Source: Arthrobacter zhangbolii
GTDB lineage: Bacteria > Actinomycetota > Actinomycetes > Actinomycetales > Micrococcaceae
NCBI RefSeq assembly: GCF_022869865.1
Contig: NZ_CP094984.1
Coordinates: 806,001-870,000 of the forward strand
Reading direction: 5' to 3'
Length of the DNA: 64,000 bases
The translations under genes were made by a program, and so were the position numbers. The first letter of the stretch is position 1, and each line of letters opens with the position of its first letter. Shown piece after piece: positions 22,848 through 31,371 of this stretch. Below the pieces are notes generated by a model. The model searched no databases, had not been told where the DNA came from, and was given only the letters and a program-made list of their open reading frames with translations.

Positions 22848-25618
22848 GCGCCGGCCCCCACGGAAGCCGCGTCGCTTGCAGCCGTATCGCCGGCTTCAGA
22901 AGCAGCCACGGCCTTGCCGTCCGCCCCCACGGCGCCGGCGGTGAACCGCGGATGGATCAGCCCCACGCAGCTGAACGGCAGGTCCGGCACCTCTTCCACC
23001 GGGACGCCGCGCTGTTCGGCCAGCAGCAGCACGTGCGCCACCTCGGAACGCGCCGCCGGATGCACCAGCACCTTCCACGGCACCCGGCGCAGCAGCACCC
23101 GCGTGGTTTCGCCGACACCTGGCTTCACCAGGTTCACGTTATGGATGCCGTATTCCTCGCTAAGCCGCTCCACGGCCTGCCAGCCCACCCAGCTGGGCGT
23201 CCGGTCCGCGGCAGCCAGTGAGGCTGCAGCGGCGACGGCGTCGGAGCGCACGGCGTCGAACTGCGCCTCCACGGCGGCCAGGAACTCCCGCGACACATCC
23301 GCGGAGGCCAGATGGGCGTAGAACTTTGCCCCGTGGAAATCCTTCGGCCCAATCAGCTCCTTGTTGAACACGGTGCGGGACACCAGCCCGGACACTGTCG
23401 AGTTCAGGCAGGCGGACGGGATCAGGTAGTCCTCGCGGGTGCCGAACAGCTCCACGGAGTGCCCCGGATCGGCCAGCACCGCCAGCTGCGCCGAGAACCG
23501 CACGCCGTCGCTCTGCTCGAACTTCTCCAGTGCGGCGGTCAGTTCCCGGGTGATGGCGCCCTTGCCGGTCCAGCCGTCCACAAACAGGATCCGCTTCGGG
23601 TCATACCGGGCGGCCAGATAGCGCAGGGCCGTTTCATCCATACCCACCCCGCGCACAATGCTCATGGTGTAGTGCGGCAGGTCCAGGCCGTGCATCCGCT
23701 GCGCCCAGCGGCGCATCAGGATGCCGATGGGAGTGCCTGCGCGGGCCAGCGAGACCAGCACCGGCTCGTTGTTCCGTGCGGCCAGCGCCATCTCGGTCAC
23801 GGTGCCGACGGCGGTTGCGACCCGGGGTGCGGACCGGACCAGTGCCTCCGCATAGAGGTCCTGGTACTGGGCCGAGGGCAGGTACTCCATGGGCAGCGAT
23901 TCGGCGTAGTTCGCGCCGCCGGACTGGATGGCTGCTTCCCGCTCTGCGGTGGGTGCTTCCAGCTGGGCGTCGCGCAGGTCCTTGAGCAGCCAGGTGACAT
24001 CTTCTGCGGCGTAGGAACCGAACTCCGGTCCGGTCAGCGGCACGGCAGCAGACGGCTGCGGCGTCCAGGCCCCCGGGGCGGGGACGTCCGCGGGCATCAG
24101 CACCACAACGACGGCGCCGGTCACCGCACGCAGCGCCTCGGTGACGCTGCCTGGCCCGGTGATGGAGGCAAGCTCGGTGCCGGGCTCGGGCAGGAGGACG
24201 ATGCTGCCGAAACCCTCTGCTGCGGGAGCCGCCGTCCCGGCTCCGGGATCCACGCACCCGGCAGGTCCCCGGCGCCGCCCCACGTTGTAGGCGTGCCGCG
24301 GGCCGGGACCGTCCTCGGTGACATCATGGCTGGCGAAGTCCACCGAGGTGTTGATGGCGTAATCTGGCCGGTCGATCGGCACGATGGGGGAGCGGGTGGT
24401 GGTGGAGAACCGGACCCGCCCGCTCTGCAGGGCTTCGGCCAGCGCGTTGGCGACGGTGAGCGGTACGTGGATGAATTCCTCGCAGCCGAGCACCAGCACC
24501 GGGGCATCCGAGTCCGGGAGCACATCCCGGATCCGGGCCGCAATGTAGGCCAGGTGTTCCCCGGACACGGCGCCCGGCAGCGCTTCGGGCAGGGTGCCAA
24601 GGTAGTCGGAGGATACTCCGGCGGGGTTGCCGAACCGGTCGCTGCGCAGCCGGCGGGTGGTAATGGCGCCCAGATCCAGCACGTCCACCGTGCCCGGCGC
24701 TTCGGGGGAGGCGGTCGCGGCGGCAGCCGGTTCCGTGGCCGTGCCGGGCAGCGTACTGATGAGCTCCTGCGCCCGGGCCAGGATGTCCTCACCGAGTTCG
24801 ATCCTGCCGGTGCCCAGGGCCACGACCTTGATCTCGCAGTCCAGGCCGGCGGCGAGCTCATCAAACCGGGCACGGTCCGGGTCGGAGCGCAGGTCAATGA
24901 GGGTAGCCACCACATACAGCGGGTGCGGGGCGGCGGCGTGGAGCTCGGCGATGGTGTTGATGACGGTGGCCCCGGTGCTGAGCTCGTCATCGACCAGCAC
25001 CACGGGGGCGTTGCTGTTCAACGCTGCCGGGTCGGTGGGCAGCAGCCGGTGTGAGGTGGCGTGCGAGTGTGCTTCCTCGAACGCCCCGTAGGCCACCGCG
25101 CCGGCCGGGGCATGGCGGGTGGAATGGATGTAGTAGGAGCCCAGGGTGTCAGCCACCAGCCGGCCCAGCCCGGTGGCGGTTTCGGCGTAGCCGATGGTCA
25201 CCACCTCGGGGTGGGAGACGGGCAGGTCCCACAGGGTTTCGCGGGCGTACTGCAGCCGTGTCCGCGGCGGGCGGACTGCGCCCGGCCCTGCGGCGTCGTC
25301 GTGCGCCGTGTTGTCCTCGCCCCGCAGCACCTGCTGCAGATCGGCGGCGACGGAACGGAGCACAGCGGAGTCCACCGTGCTGCCGAGGGCAGCACCGGCG
25401 AGGGTGCCGAGCAGCTCGCCGGCGGCCAGTACCAGGGCAGGTTCGGTGGGGACGTGCTTGGCCAGCACGCGGGAAACCAACAGATGCGCCCGGCGCGGGT
25501 TGCGGCGCAGCGCCAGTCCCACCAGATCCTCCACCGGCAACAGCGCAGAGGGGTCGGAAATGATCCGGACGCCCAGGGCCTCGTGGACAAAACCGCCGGT
25601 CCAGGGGTGCTGGCTCAA
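22844..25618 (-). CDS. Fused PRTase - TRSP - StiP - PELOTA protein of the Ter cluster
   Basis: 924 residues from a TTG at 25618 that overlaps the stop of the CitE-like gene (ATGAATTGAG); the open frame upstream has no better signal. Order: PRTase domain with PRPP loop VVLVDDELSTGAT (about 205-217); TRSP domain with its namesake FSTTTRSPI (about 405); StiP/second PRTase-like region opening FGSYAAEDVTWLLKDL (about 530) with loop FVDGWTGKGAI (about 680); and a C-terminal PELOTA-type RNA-binding domain (836-893). These parts often sit on separate genes. The predicted role is making or attaching a ribonucleotide-like group in a metal or phage stress response. Confidence 0.85.
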   Translation of the reverse strand: MSQHPWTGGFVHEALGVRIISDPSALLPVEDLVGLALRRNPRRAHLLVSRVLAKHVPTEPALVLAAGELLGTLAGAALGSTVDSAVLRSVAADLQQVLRGEDNTAHDDAAGPGAVRPPRTRLQYARETLWDLPVSHPEVVTIGYAETATGLGRLVADTLGSYYIHSTRHAPAGAVAYGAFEEAHSHATSHRLLPTDPAALNSNAPVVLVDDELSTGATVINTIAELHAAAPHPLYVVATLIDLRSDPDRARFDELAAGLDCEIKVVALGTGRIELGEDILARAQELISTLPGTATEPAAAATASPEAPGTVDVLDLGAITTRRLRSDRFGNPAGVSSDYLGTLPEALPGAVSGEHLAYIAARIRDVLPDSDAPVLVLGCEEFIHVPLTVANALAEALQSGRVRFSTTTRSPIVPIDRPDYAINTSVDFASHDVTEDGPGPRHAYNVGRRRGPAGCVDPGAGTAAPAAEGFGSIVLLPEPGTELASITGPGSVTEALRAVTGAVVVVLMPADVPAPGAWTPQPSAAVPLTGPEFGSYAAEDVTWLLKDLRDAQLEAPTAEREAAIQSGGANYAESLPMEYLPSAQYQDLYAEALVRSAPRVATAVGTVTEMALAARNNEPVLVSLARAGTPIGILMRRWAQRMHGLDLPHYTMSIVRGVGMDETALRYLAARYDPKRILFVDGWTGKGAITRELTAALEKFEQSDGVRFSAQLAVLADPGHSVELFGTREDYLIPSACLNSTVSGLVSRTVFNKELIGPKDFHGAKFYAHLASADVSREFLAAVEAQFDAVRSDAVAAAASLAAADRTPSWVGWQAVERLSEEYGIHNVNLVKPGVGETTRVLLRRVPWKVLVHPAARSEVAHVLLLAEQRGVPVEEVPDLPFSCVGLIHPRFTAGAVGADGKAVAASEAGDTAASDAASVGAGA

Positions 25619-26799
25619 TTCATGCTCGCTTCCAGGAGATCTACGTAAGTGGTATCGGGTGCGGCGACGCCAAAAGCGGCGGCACGGACGAGGGTGGAAG
25701 CAGCCCACGCCTGATGCGGTTTCATTTCATTCATCTTGTTCCGGTACGGCGATGCCGCTGCCCCGCCGCCGGCCTCGCCGGAAATGTGCAGGGCATCCAG
25801 ATACGCCTCGTGGCTGATGACGGACATGGCGTGGACCAGCGGGACGTGGGAGGGGTGGATCACTGTTTTGCCCAGCAGGCCGTTGGCCAGGTCCAGTTCG
25901 ATTTCCCGGATCAGTCCGTCCAGGTTCGCGGTGAGCAGCCGTTGCCGCAGTCCGAGTTCATCCGCTTCGGCGAAGGGCGTGGCGCGCAGCTGGGGCCGCA
26001 GCAGGCGTTCACCGGAACTGTAGTGTTCCCAGACCGGACCGCTGATCACAAAACCGTTCGGGCGGCCCAGTACGTTCACAATGTCGCCGATAACGGCGGA
26101 GACCACCTTGACGTCATAGATGGTCAGATCGCGGGAACGGCGCAGGCCGAAGGCGCTGGACATGTCCGTGGCGCCGATCCGGACCGAGAGGATATCCGCC
26201 CGGTTTGCCTGCAACACCTGGTAAATGCCGGAAAGGGTCTCCGTACGGGTTTCGGCATGGATCATCAGCGGGGATTCCAGGATCGGCATGATCCGCAGCG
26301 GCCGGGCAGCCGGGTTGCCGGAACGGCGGGAGGCATTAACGCTGTGCAGCGCATCGAGGAAACGCTGGGCCGCCCCGCTGCTGTTTTCGAACTTGGGGAT
26401 GACGAAACCGGTCAGCACGTCGAGGGCGTCACCGCAGCGTTCAGCGAGGCTGAGCAGCTGCTCCGGGCTGCGGACACGGACAAACAGCATCAGCCCGACG
26501 GTGTTGCCGGCGGTGGTTTCGGCGTGCAGCTGGCCAAGGGCCGCCACCACGTTGGTCTCCGCCGCCGGGACATCGGCGTCGGCAATGGAATCCTCAAGGC
26601 ACAGGACCATGCTCAGCGCCCCGCGGGTGCCCTGTTTGCGGATGTCCTTGACCAGCTCGGTCCGGGTGGCAGGGCAGTACAGGGTGGCGCCCAGCGCGGT
26701 GGCGAGCAGTCCGGGCTCGGAGGCGAGGCTCAGCTCCTGCGGCGGAAGATGGAACAACCGTCCGGTTTCGGCCTCGCTGAGGTAGGCAAAGTGGCGCAT
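25615..26799 (-). CDS. HpcH/HpaI aldolase - citrate lyase (CitE)-like protein
   Basis: 394 residues, longer than the usual 290. TIM-barrel landmarks are MVLCLEDSIADADV (metal-binding Glu/Asp), LMLFVRVRSPEQL, RIMPILESPLMIHAET and LSVRIGATDMSSAFGLRR, ending in NGLLGKTVIHPSHVPLV. CitE-like enzymes cleave or form C-C bonds on CoA or keto-acid substrates with Mg2+. In Ter clusters it is a regular partner of the PRTase and HAD genes. The ATG is 6 bp from the upstream stop. The additional N-terminal part starts MRHFAYLSEAETGRLFH. Confidence 0.88.
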   Translation of the reverse strand: MRHFAYLSEAETGRLFHLPPQELSLASEPGLLATALGATLYCPATRTELVKDIRKQGTRGALSMVLCLEDSIADADVPAAETNVVAALGQLHAETTAGNTVGLMLFVRVRSPEQLLSLAERCGDALDVLTGFVIPKFENSSGAAQRFLDALHSVNASRRSGNPAARPLRIMPILESPLMIHAETRTETLSGIYQVLQANRADILSVRIGATDMSSAFGLRRSRDLTIYDVKVVSAVIGDIVNVLGRPNGFVISGPVWEHYSSGERLLRPQLRATPFAEADELGLRQRLLTANLDGLIREIELDLANGLLGKTVIHPSHVPLVHAMSVISHEAYLDALHISGEAGGGAAASPYRNKMNEMKPHQAWAASTLVRAAAFGVAAPDTTYVDLLEASMN

Positions 26800-26805
26800 C
26801 CGAGC

Positions 26806-27735
26806 TCAGTTTCCCCGGAAGGGGAACTCCGAGGACATGGTGAATCCGAAGGCCTCCCAAATGGCCTTGAGTTCCATCCCGTACGGAATCACCTCCGCCC
26901 GGAGTTCCAGCACGTTGCCGATCCGCAGTACCGAGAGCACGTAGAAACTGCGCTCGCCGGCCTTGGCCGGGACGGTCAGTGACCTGCCGTTATAGATGCC
27001 CACGCTCATGGGCTGTTTCGGCTTGGGGAAGAACAGGGCGCGGCGGAGCATGGATGACCGGCGCAGCGGAATGAGCGCCAGTTCCTCTTCGTAACCCACC
27101 ACCGGCCGGTTACCGGGGGTGTCCACAACAACCCCGGAGAGGTTCTCGCGGCGCAGTTCCCCGGATGATACCGATCCGGTACGGAAGTCCGCGGCTTCCC
27201 ACACCGCGCGCATGGAGCCGGCGACGGCGAGGGTGCCCACTGCCGATTCCATCGGCGTCAGGCGGACCACCGGGTTCTGCTTGTCCAGGGTGCGCACCTC
27301 CTGCATCCCGGGAGCCGGGAACAGCTTGGTGTGCAGCGGTGCGCGTCGCTGCGGGGTGCCGGCAGGTGCGCTGCCCTGGCCTGCGGCGGCAGCGGGCCGG
27401 GACGACGGGCCGGCTGCCGGGGCCGGCTCGCGGGAGTTCCCGAGCGAGAGTGAGGTGGTGACCGGCGGCGGTCCCGCTGCCGGCCGGGAGGGCGAGGAGA
27501 GGGTCAGCGAGCCGGGCGGCGGCGTTGTCGGCGTCGTCGCAGGGGCCGGCGTCGTGCGCGGCGGTGCAGCCGGTGCGGCCGGTGCGGCGGCCGACGGCGG
27601 GGGAGTGCTTGGGCGGGCGGGCGCAGGGGCAGCTGCCGCCGGAGCCGGTTGCGCGGGCGGAGCCGGGCGCGGTTTGACCCGGCGGCTCAGGAAGGGGAGG
27701 TCGGTGCGGGGAGCCGACGATCGGTTGACGGCCAT
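26806..27735 (-). CDS. Ter-cluster protein with Pro/Ala-rich N-terminus
   Basis: 309 residues. The first 150 are Pro/Ala/Ser-rich linker, including TTSLSLGNS, similar to the LSLxKGxx opening of TerD proteins. The folded C-terminal half has GTLAVAGSMRAVWEAADF, VVVDTPGNRPVVGYEEEL and SVGIYNGRSLTVPAKAGERS. It may be a TerA-like or degenerate TerD-fold protein; I do not recognise it with confidence. It lies 3 bp after the TerD gene stop and 6 bp before the CitE-like gene, so it belongs to the same transcript. Confidence 0.65.
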   Translation of the reverse strand: MAVNRSSAPRTDLPFLSRRVKPRPAPPAQPAPAAAAPAPARPSTPPPSAAAPAAPAAPPRTTPAPATTPTTPPPGSLTLSSPSRPAAGPPPVTTSLSLGNSREPAPAAGPSSRPAAAAGQGSAPAGTPQRRAPLHTKLFPAPGMQEVRTLDKQNPVVRLTPMESAVGTLAVAGSMRAVWEAADFRTGSVSSGELRRENLSGVVVDTPGNRPVVGYEEELALIPLRRSSMLRRALFFPKPKQPMSVGIYNGRSLTVPAKAGERSFYVLSVLRIGNVLELRAEVIPYGMELKAIWEAFGFTMSSEFPFRGN

Positions 27736-27738
27736 CGC

Positions 27739-28290
27739 CTAGAGATCGAATCCGAAGTCGGCGGCCAGCCCGCGCAGGCCAGTGGTGTACCCCTGTCCGA
27801 GGGCACGGAATTTCCAGTCCTCCCGGTGCCGGTAGAGCTCACCGAACATCATGGCGGTGATGGTGTCCCGGTTGGCGGCGGGCAGGTCGAAACGAACGAG
27901 TTCGCTGCCGTTGGGGCGGGCTACACGGATGTGGGCGCTGCGAACGGCGGCAAAGTTGCCCGGTCCGCGCATTTCCGGATCCGCGTAGACGGCAAAAACA
28001 ATCTTGGACACCTGGGCGGGCACGCGGGAGAGGTCCACGTCGATCTGCTCGTCATCCTCCTCGCCGAGGAACTGCACGGAGGCTTCCGGGCTGGCGATCT
28101 GGTTGAAGAACACCAGATGGTCATCGGAGAGGACACGTCCGTCGGGGCCGCACAGCAGGGTGAGCGGGACCAGCTCGGACTGCGGCCCGCGGCTGGGAAT
28201 CACATCCCAGCCCATGCCCACCATGATGGAGGTCAGGCCGGGGTTCTCCGCGGTCAGTGCGGCGTTGGCGCCGGCTACCAGGGTGCCCAT
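27739..28290 (-). CDS. TerD family protein (divergent member)
   Basis: 183 residues with the TerD beta-sandwich motifs: IMVGMGWDV, LVFFNQIASPEASV, DDEQIDVDLSRV, IVFAVYADPE, RVARPNGSELVRFDL and WKFRALGQGYTTGLRGLAADFG. It lacks the LSLxKGxxLSL start and the DLDASA motif of its paralogs, so it probably binds Ca2+ differently. The ATG shares one base with the stop of the upstream gene (TGATG). Confidence 0.9.
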   Translation of the reverse strand: MGTLVAGANAALTAENPGLTSIMVGMGWDVIPSRGPQSELVPLTLLCGPDGRVLSDDHLVFFNQIASPEASVQFLGEEDDEQIDVDLSRVPAQVSKIVFAVYADPEMRGPGNFAAVRSAHIRVARPNGSELVRFDLPAANRDTITAMMFGELYRHREDWKFRALGQGYTTGLRGLAADFGFDL

Positions 28291-28823
28291 CAGCGGTCTC
28301 CGAAGGTCAGTGAAGAGGGGGAGAACTTGTCGTCCAGGAACCGGCCGTGGGTGGACAGTTCAGCGATGGCACCGGTGCGGACCTGGTTTTCCAGGTCCCG
28401 GGCGATGCCCTCGAGGATGGTCAGTTGTTCAACGAGCAATGCAGTGGCCTCGGAATCGTCGGTCCGCTCCCGTTCGTTCAGGGCCACGTAGGCCCGCAGG
28501 GGAGTGGGGAGGTAGCTGGTAATGATGGAATTCAGCAGCACCCGCTGCTCGGTGGAGGCCCCGTTGCTGCCGATGTACTCCACCAGCGGCGCCAGGATGT
28601 CATCGATCTGGCGTACCTGGGAGGAAATCAGTGTGGGCATGGCAGCTCCGGCGCGGCGGACGGCGGTACGCAGGTTCACCAGGGAGCGTGCGGTCTCCCG
28701 GTGCTCGGCGTCCGGACCCGACGGCGGCTGGGCGGCAAGCTGTGCCTGCTGCGCCTGGCCGTCCGCGGGCCCGGACTCGGATGAGTTGCCAAAGAGGGAT
28801 CCGATGAACCTGCCGATTACCAC
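28290..28823 (-). CDS. Hypothetical helical protein between telA and terD
   Basis: 177 residues. A short N-terminal segment MVIGRFIGSLFG could touch the membrane. A Gln/Ala/Pro linker and a helical core follow, with LVNLRTAVRRAG, QVRQIDDILAPLVEYI, LLNSIITSYLPTPLRAYVAL and LTILEGIARDLENQVRTG. It is coupled to the TerD gene by a one-base overlap and lies 38 bp after telA. The family is not identified, but the position in Ter clusters next to TelA suggests a partner or adaptor for the TelA coiled-coil protein. Confidence 0.78.
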   Translation of the reverse strand: MVIGRFIGSLFGNSSESGPADGQAQQAQLAAQPPSGPDAEHRETARSLVNLRTAVRRAGAAMPTLISSQVRQIDDILAPLVEYIGSNGASTEQRVLLNSIITSYLPTPLRAYVALNERERTDDSEATALLVEQLTILEGIARDLENQVRTGAIAELSTHGRFLDDKFSPSSLTFGDR

Positions 28824-28861
28824 GTGGATGTCCTTTGCCTCGGAGCTGCCGTGCCCGGCAC

Positions 28862-30055
28862 CTAGCGGGACTCGCTCTGGCGGGAGCGCTCCAGGTAGGG
28901 CTTGGCCTGGGTAATGGTGGACTCCAGCGACTTCACGGTGCCCTCCATGTTGCGGGCGGCCTCGGAACGGAAGGTGTCAATGGCGTCCATGGTCTGGAAC
29001 ACGTTGTCGAACGCCTTCTGCAGCGTTTCCACGCTCACTCCGGAGCTGGAGGCCTGCTGGTGGATCCGGGCCGTCTGGTCCTTGAGCATTTCGCTGGTGC
29101 TCAGGATCATGTTGTTGGTGGTGGCGTTCACGGCGTCGATCTGGTCCAGGACCATCTTCTGGTTGGCCAGGGCCTGGGCCACGATGACGGCGGTGCGCAG
29201 CGCGGAAATGGTGGTGGTGCGGGCGCGTTCCACGCCCTTGATCAGTTCCACGTTGTTCTTGCGGATCAGGTCCATGGCCAGGTAGCCCTGCACGGAGACG
29301 GCCAGCTGGGTGAGGATGTCCTGGCGGCGCTGGCGGATGGGGAACAGCACGTCCGCTTCCAGGGCGTTGGCCTGCTCAATCTGCCCGGAGTTCTTGAGCT
29401 TGTCCACCTTCTCCACGCACGCGGCGTCCAGGGATTCGGCCAGCACCGAGTATTCGCTCAGGGTCTGCATGGTCTTCCACAGCTCAACCTTTTCCCCGGC
29501 AAGGGAAGCGTTGTCCTTGAGCAGTTCATCCTGCCCGGCCATCAGGGACTTGATGATGTGGTCCAGCTGCACCTGGGCGGATTCGTACTTCTGGAAGTAC
29601 TTGGCCAGCTTGTTGCCGCCCGGGATCAGGCCCAGGATCTTGCGGCCGGTGCCCAGGTTCGCCTGGTTGGGGGTCAGGTCCTCCACCGTGCTGCGCAGGT
29701 CGCCCAGTGTTGAGGCCACCTTCTTCTGTGCGTCGTCACCGGAGCGCTTGGCGCCGGCCACCGAGGTGGAGGAACGGTCCAGCAGGCGGGTGGAGTACCC
29801 GGCGGAGGCGGTCATTTCCGCGCCGGCGAGCTTGTTGATGGAGTCCACCTGTGCCGTAAACTCCGGGCTGCGGGCATCAAGCTTGGAGACCTCATCCATG
29901 AAGGAACGGGCCTGGGCGGCGATTTCCTGGCGGCGTTCCTCCGGGACCGGGACCATGCCCGGGGCGTCGGCCGGAGCAACCGGGGCGGGCGGTTCGGGCG
30001 CCTGAAGCACCAGGGAGGCTTCGGAGGCGTCCGGAGGAGTCAGCGGTGAGGTCAT
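28862..30055 (-). CDS. telA: Toxic anion resistance protein TelA
   Basis: 397 residues of the TelA/KlaA family: mostly long helices with QARSFMDEVSKLDAR, GRKILGLIPGGNKLAKYFQK, LWKTMQTLSEYSVLAESLD, FPIRQRRQDILTQLAVSVQGY and KGVERARTTTISALRTAVIV. A Pro/Ala N-terminus precedes the core. No membrane segments are seen. TelA is linked to tellurite and other anion stress and is thought to act as a coiled-coil scaffold with TerD proteins. The gene follows a strong hairpin downstream of a terD copy. Confidence 0.93.
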   Translation of the reverse strand: MTSPLTPPDASEASLVLQAPEPPAPVAPADAPGMVPVPEERRQEIAAQARSFMDEVSKLDARSPEFTAQVDSINKLAGAEMTASAGYSTRLLDRSSTSVAGAKRSGDDAQKKVASTLGDLRSTVEDLTPNQANLGTGRKILGLIPGGNKLAKYFQKYESAQVQLDHIIKSLMAGQDELLKDNASLAGEKVELWKTMQTLSEYSVLAESLDAACVEKVDKLKNSGQIEQANALEADVLFPIRQRRQDILTQLAVSVQGYLAMDLIRKNNVELIKGVERARTTTISALRTAVIVAQALANQKMVLDQIDAVNATTNNMILSTSEMLKDQTARIHQQASSSGVSVETLQKAFDNVFQTMDAIDTFRSEAARNMEGTVKSLESTITQAKPYLERSRQSESR

Positions 30056-30091
30056 TATTCAGCCTTTTCGTAGGTGAACTGCGGTATGGGT

Positions 30092-30126
30092 GCGGGGAGT
30101 GTTCCGGCCCGCGGAACACTCCCCGC
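30092..30126 (-). terminator. Strong hairpin between terD and telA
   Basis: GCGGGGAGTGTTCC (30092-30105) and GGAACACTCCCCGC (30113-30126) are perfect 14-bp arms around a 7-nt loop. No T-run follows on either strand. It probably acts as a partial terminator or a 3' stabiliser separating the abundant terD messages from telA. Confidence 0.55.
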
Positions 30127-30149
30127 AGGGTAATGCCAAGAAGGCGAGC

Positions 30150-30731
30150 CTAGCTGAGCTGCACGCCGAAATCGGTCACGATGCCGGCCAGTCCGCTGGC
30201 GTAGCCCTGGCCAACGGCCTTGAACTTCCATTCGCCGTTGTTGCGGTAGATCTCGGCAAAGATCATCGAGGTTTCCGGTGCGGCGTCCTCGCTCAGGTCA
30301 AACCGGACAATTTCGCTGTCGCTGTCCTGGTTGACCACGCGGCAGTAGGCGCCGCGGACCTGGCCGAAGTTCTGGTTGCGGACATCGGCCTGGTCGATGG
30401 ACACCACAATAACCACGCGCTCGACGTCGGCGGCCATGGTGCTGAGATCGATCAGGATCTGCTCGTCGTCGCCGGCGCCCTCACCCGAACGGTTGTCACC
30501 CAGGTGGGTGACGGATCCGTCCTTGGCGGCGGGCTGGTTGTAGAAGATGAAGTCATCGGAGGACCGCACCTTCCCGTTGGCGGCGATCATCAGTGCCGAG
30601 GCATCCAGATCGAAGGGCTCGCCCGTGGTGGTGCGGGGATCCCAGCCAAGGCCCACGAGGGCCTTCTGCAGTCCGGGATCGGTTTTGGTGAGGGAAAGGT
30701 TGTTGCCCTTGGAGAGGGACAGACCTGCCAT
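30150..30731 (-). CDS. TerD family protein (TerD/TerE type)
   Basis: 193 residues and full family length. It starts MAGLSLSKGNNLSLTK and has LVGLGWDPRTT, the Ca2+-site motif FDLDASALM, DDFIFYNQPAAKDGSV, GDDEQILIDLSTM, VRNQNFGQVRGAYCRVV and WKFKAVGQGYASGL. About three quarters identical by eye to the next copy upstream, so a tandem duplicate. Cytoplasmic; the family buffers or senses Ca2+ in tellurite and related stress. Confidence 0.95.
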   Translation of the reverse strand: MAGLSLSKGNNLSLTKTDPGLQKALVGLGWDPRTTTGEPFDLDASALMIAANGKVRSSDDFIFYNQPAAKDGSVTHLGDNRSGEGAGDDEQILIDLSTMAADVERVVIVVSIDQADVRNQNFGQVRGAYCRVVNQDSDSEIVRFDLSEDAAPETSMIFAEIYRNNGEWKFKAVGQGYASGLAGIVTDFGVQLS

Positions 30732-30764
30732 GGTGTTCAGCTCCTTGTAACGAGGTATGGGGAA

Positions 30765-31346
30765 TTAGTCGAGGACGACGCCGAAGTCGGTGGCGATGCC
30801 GTACAGGCCGGAGGCGTAGCCCTGGCCGATGGCACGGAATTTCCATTCGCCGCGGTTGCGGTAGACCTCGGCGAAGATCATGGATGTTTCCGCTGCAGCG
30901 TCTTCGCTGAGGTCGTAACGGACCACTTCGGCGTCGGTGTCCTGGTTGACTACGCGGCAGTACGCATCGCGCACCTGCCCGAAGTTCTGGTGCCGGACAT
31001 CGGCCTGGTCAATGGAGACCACAATGACCACGCGGTCAACGTCGGCGGGCAGGAGGCTGAAGTCAATCAGGATCTGCTCGTCGTCGCCGTCGCCCTGGCC
31101 GGTGCGGTTATCGCCCTGGTGGACCACCGAGTTGTCCTTGGCCGCCAGCTGGTTGTAGAAGATGAAGTCGTCCTGGGAACGCACCTTGCCGTCGGCGCCC
31201 AGCAGCAGTGCCGAGGCATCCAGGTCAAACGGGTCCCCGCTGGTGGTACGCGGGTCCCAGCCCAAGCCCACCAGGGCCCGTTCCAATCCGGGATCGGCTT
31301 TGGTCAGGGATAGGTTGTTGCCTTTGGTCAGTGTCAGGCTGGACAA
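30765..31346 (-). CDS. TerD family protein (TerD/TerE type)
   Basis: 193 residues with all TerD landmarks: LTKGNNLSLTKADPGLERAL, LGWDPRTTSGDPFDLDASAL, GDDEQILIDFSLLPADVDRV, VRHQNFGQVRDAYCRVV and WKFRAIGQGYASGLYGIATDFG. A tandem duplicate of the neighbouring terD with a 33-bp spacer. The acidic clusters that coordinate Ca2+ are intact. Confidence 0.95.
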   Translation of the reverse strand: MSSLTLTKGNNLSLTKADPGLERALVGLGWDPRTTSGDPFDLDASALLLGADGKVRSQDDFIFYNQLAAKDNSVVHQGDNRTGQGDGDDEQILIDFSLLPADVDRVVIVVSIDQADVRHQNFGQVRDAYCRVVNQDTDAEVVRYDLSEDAAAETSMIFAEVYRNRGEWKFRAIGQGYASGLYGIATDFGVVLD

Positions 31347-31371
31347 GGTGCGCTCCTTCGCGACGTTCGGT

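Noticed and set aside
23312-25054. 580-codon open frame on plus
   Set aside because: Antisense of the PRTase fusion; Gly/Arg/His/Val-rich with no recognisable motif.
30090-31313. 407-codon open frame on plus opposite the terD genes
   Set aside because: It contains a repeated pattern only because the two terD copies on minus are repeats.
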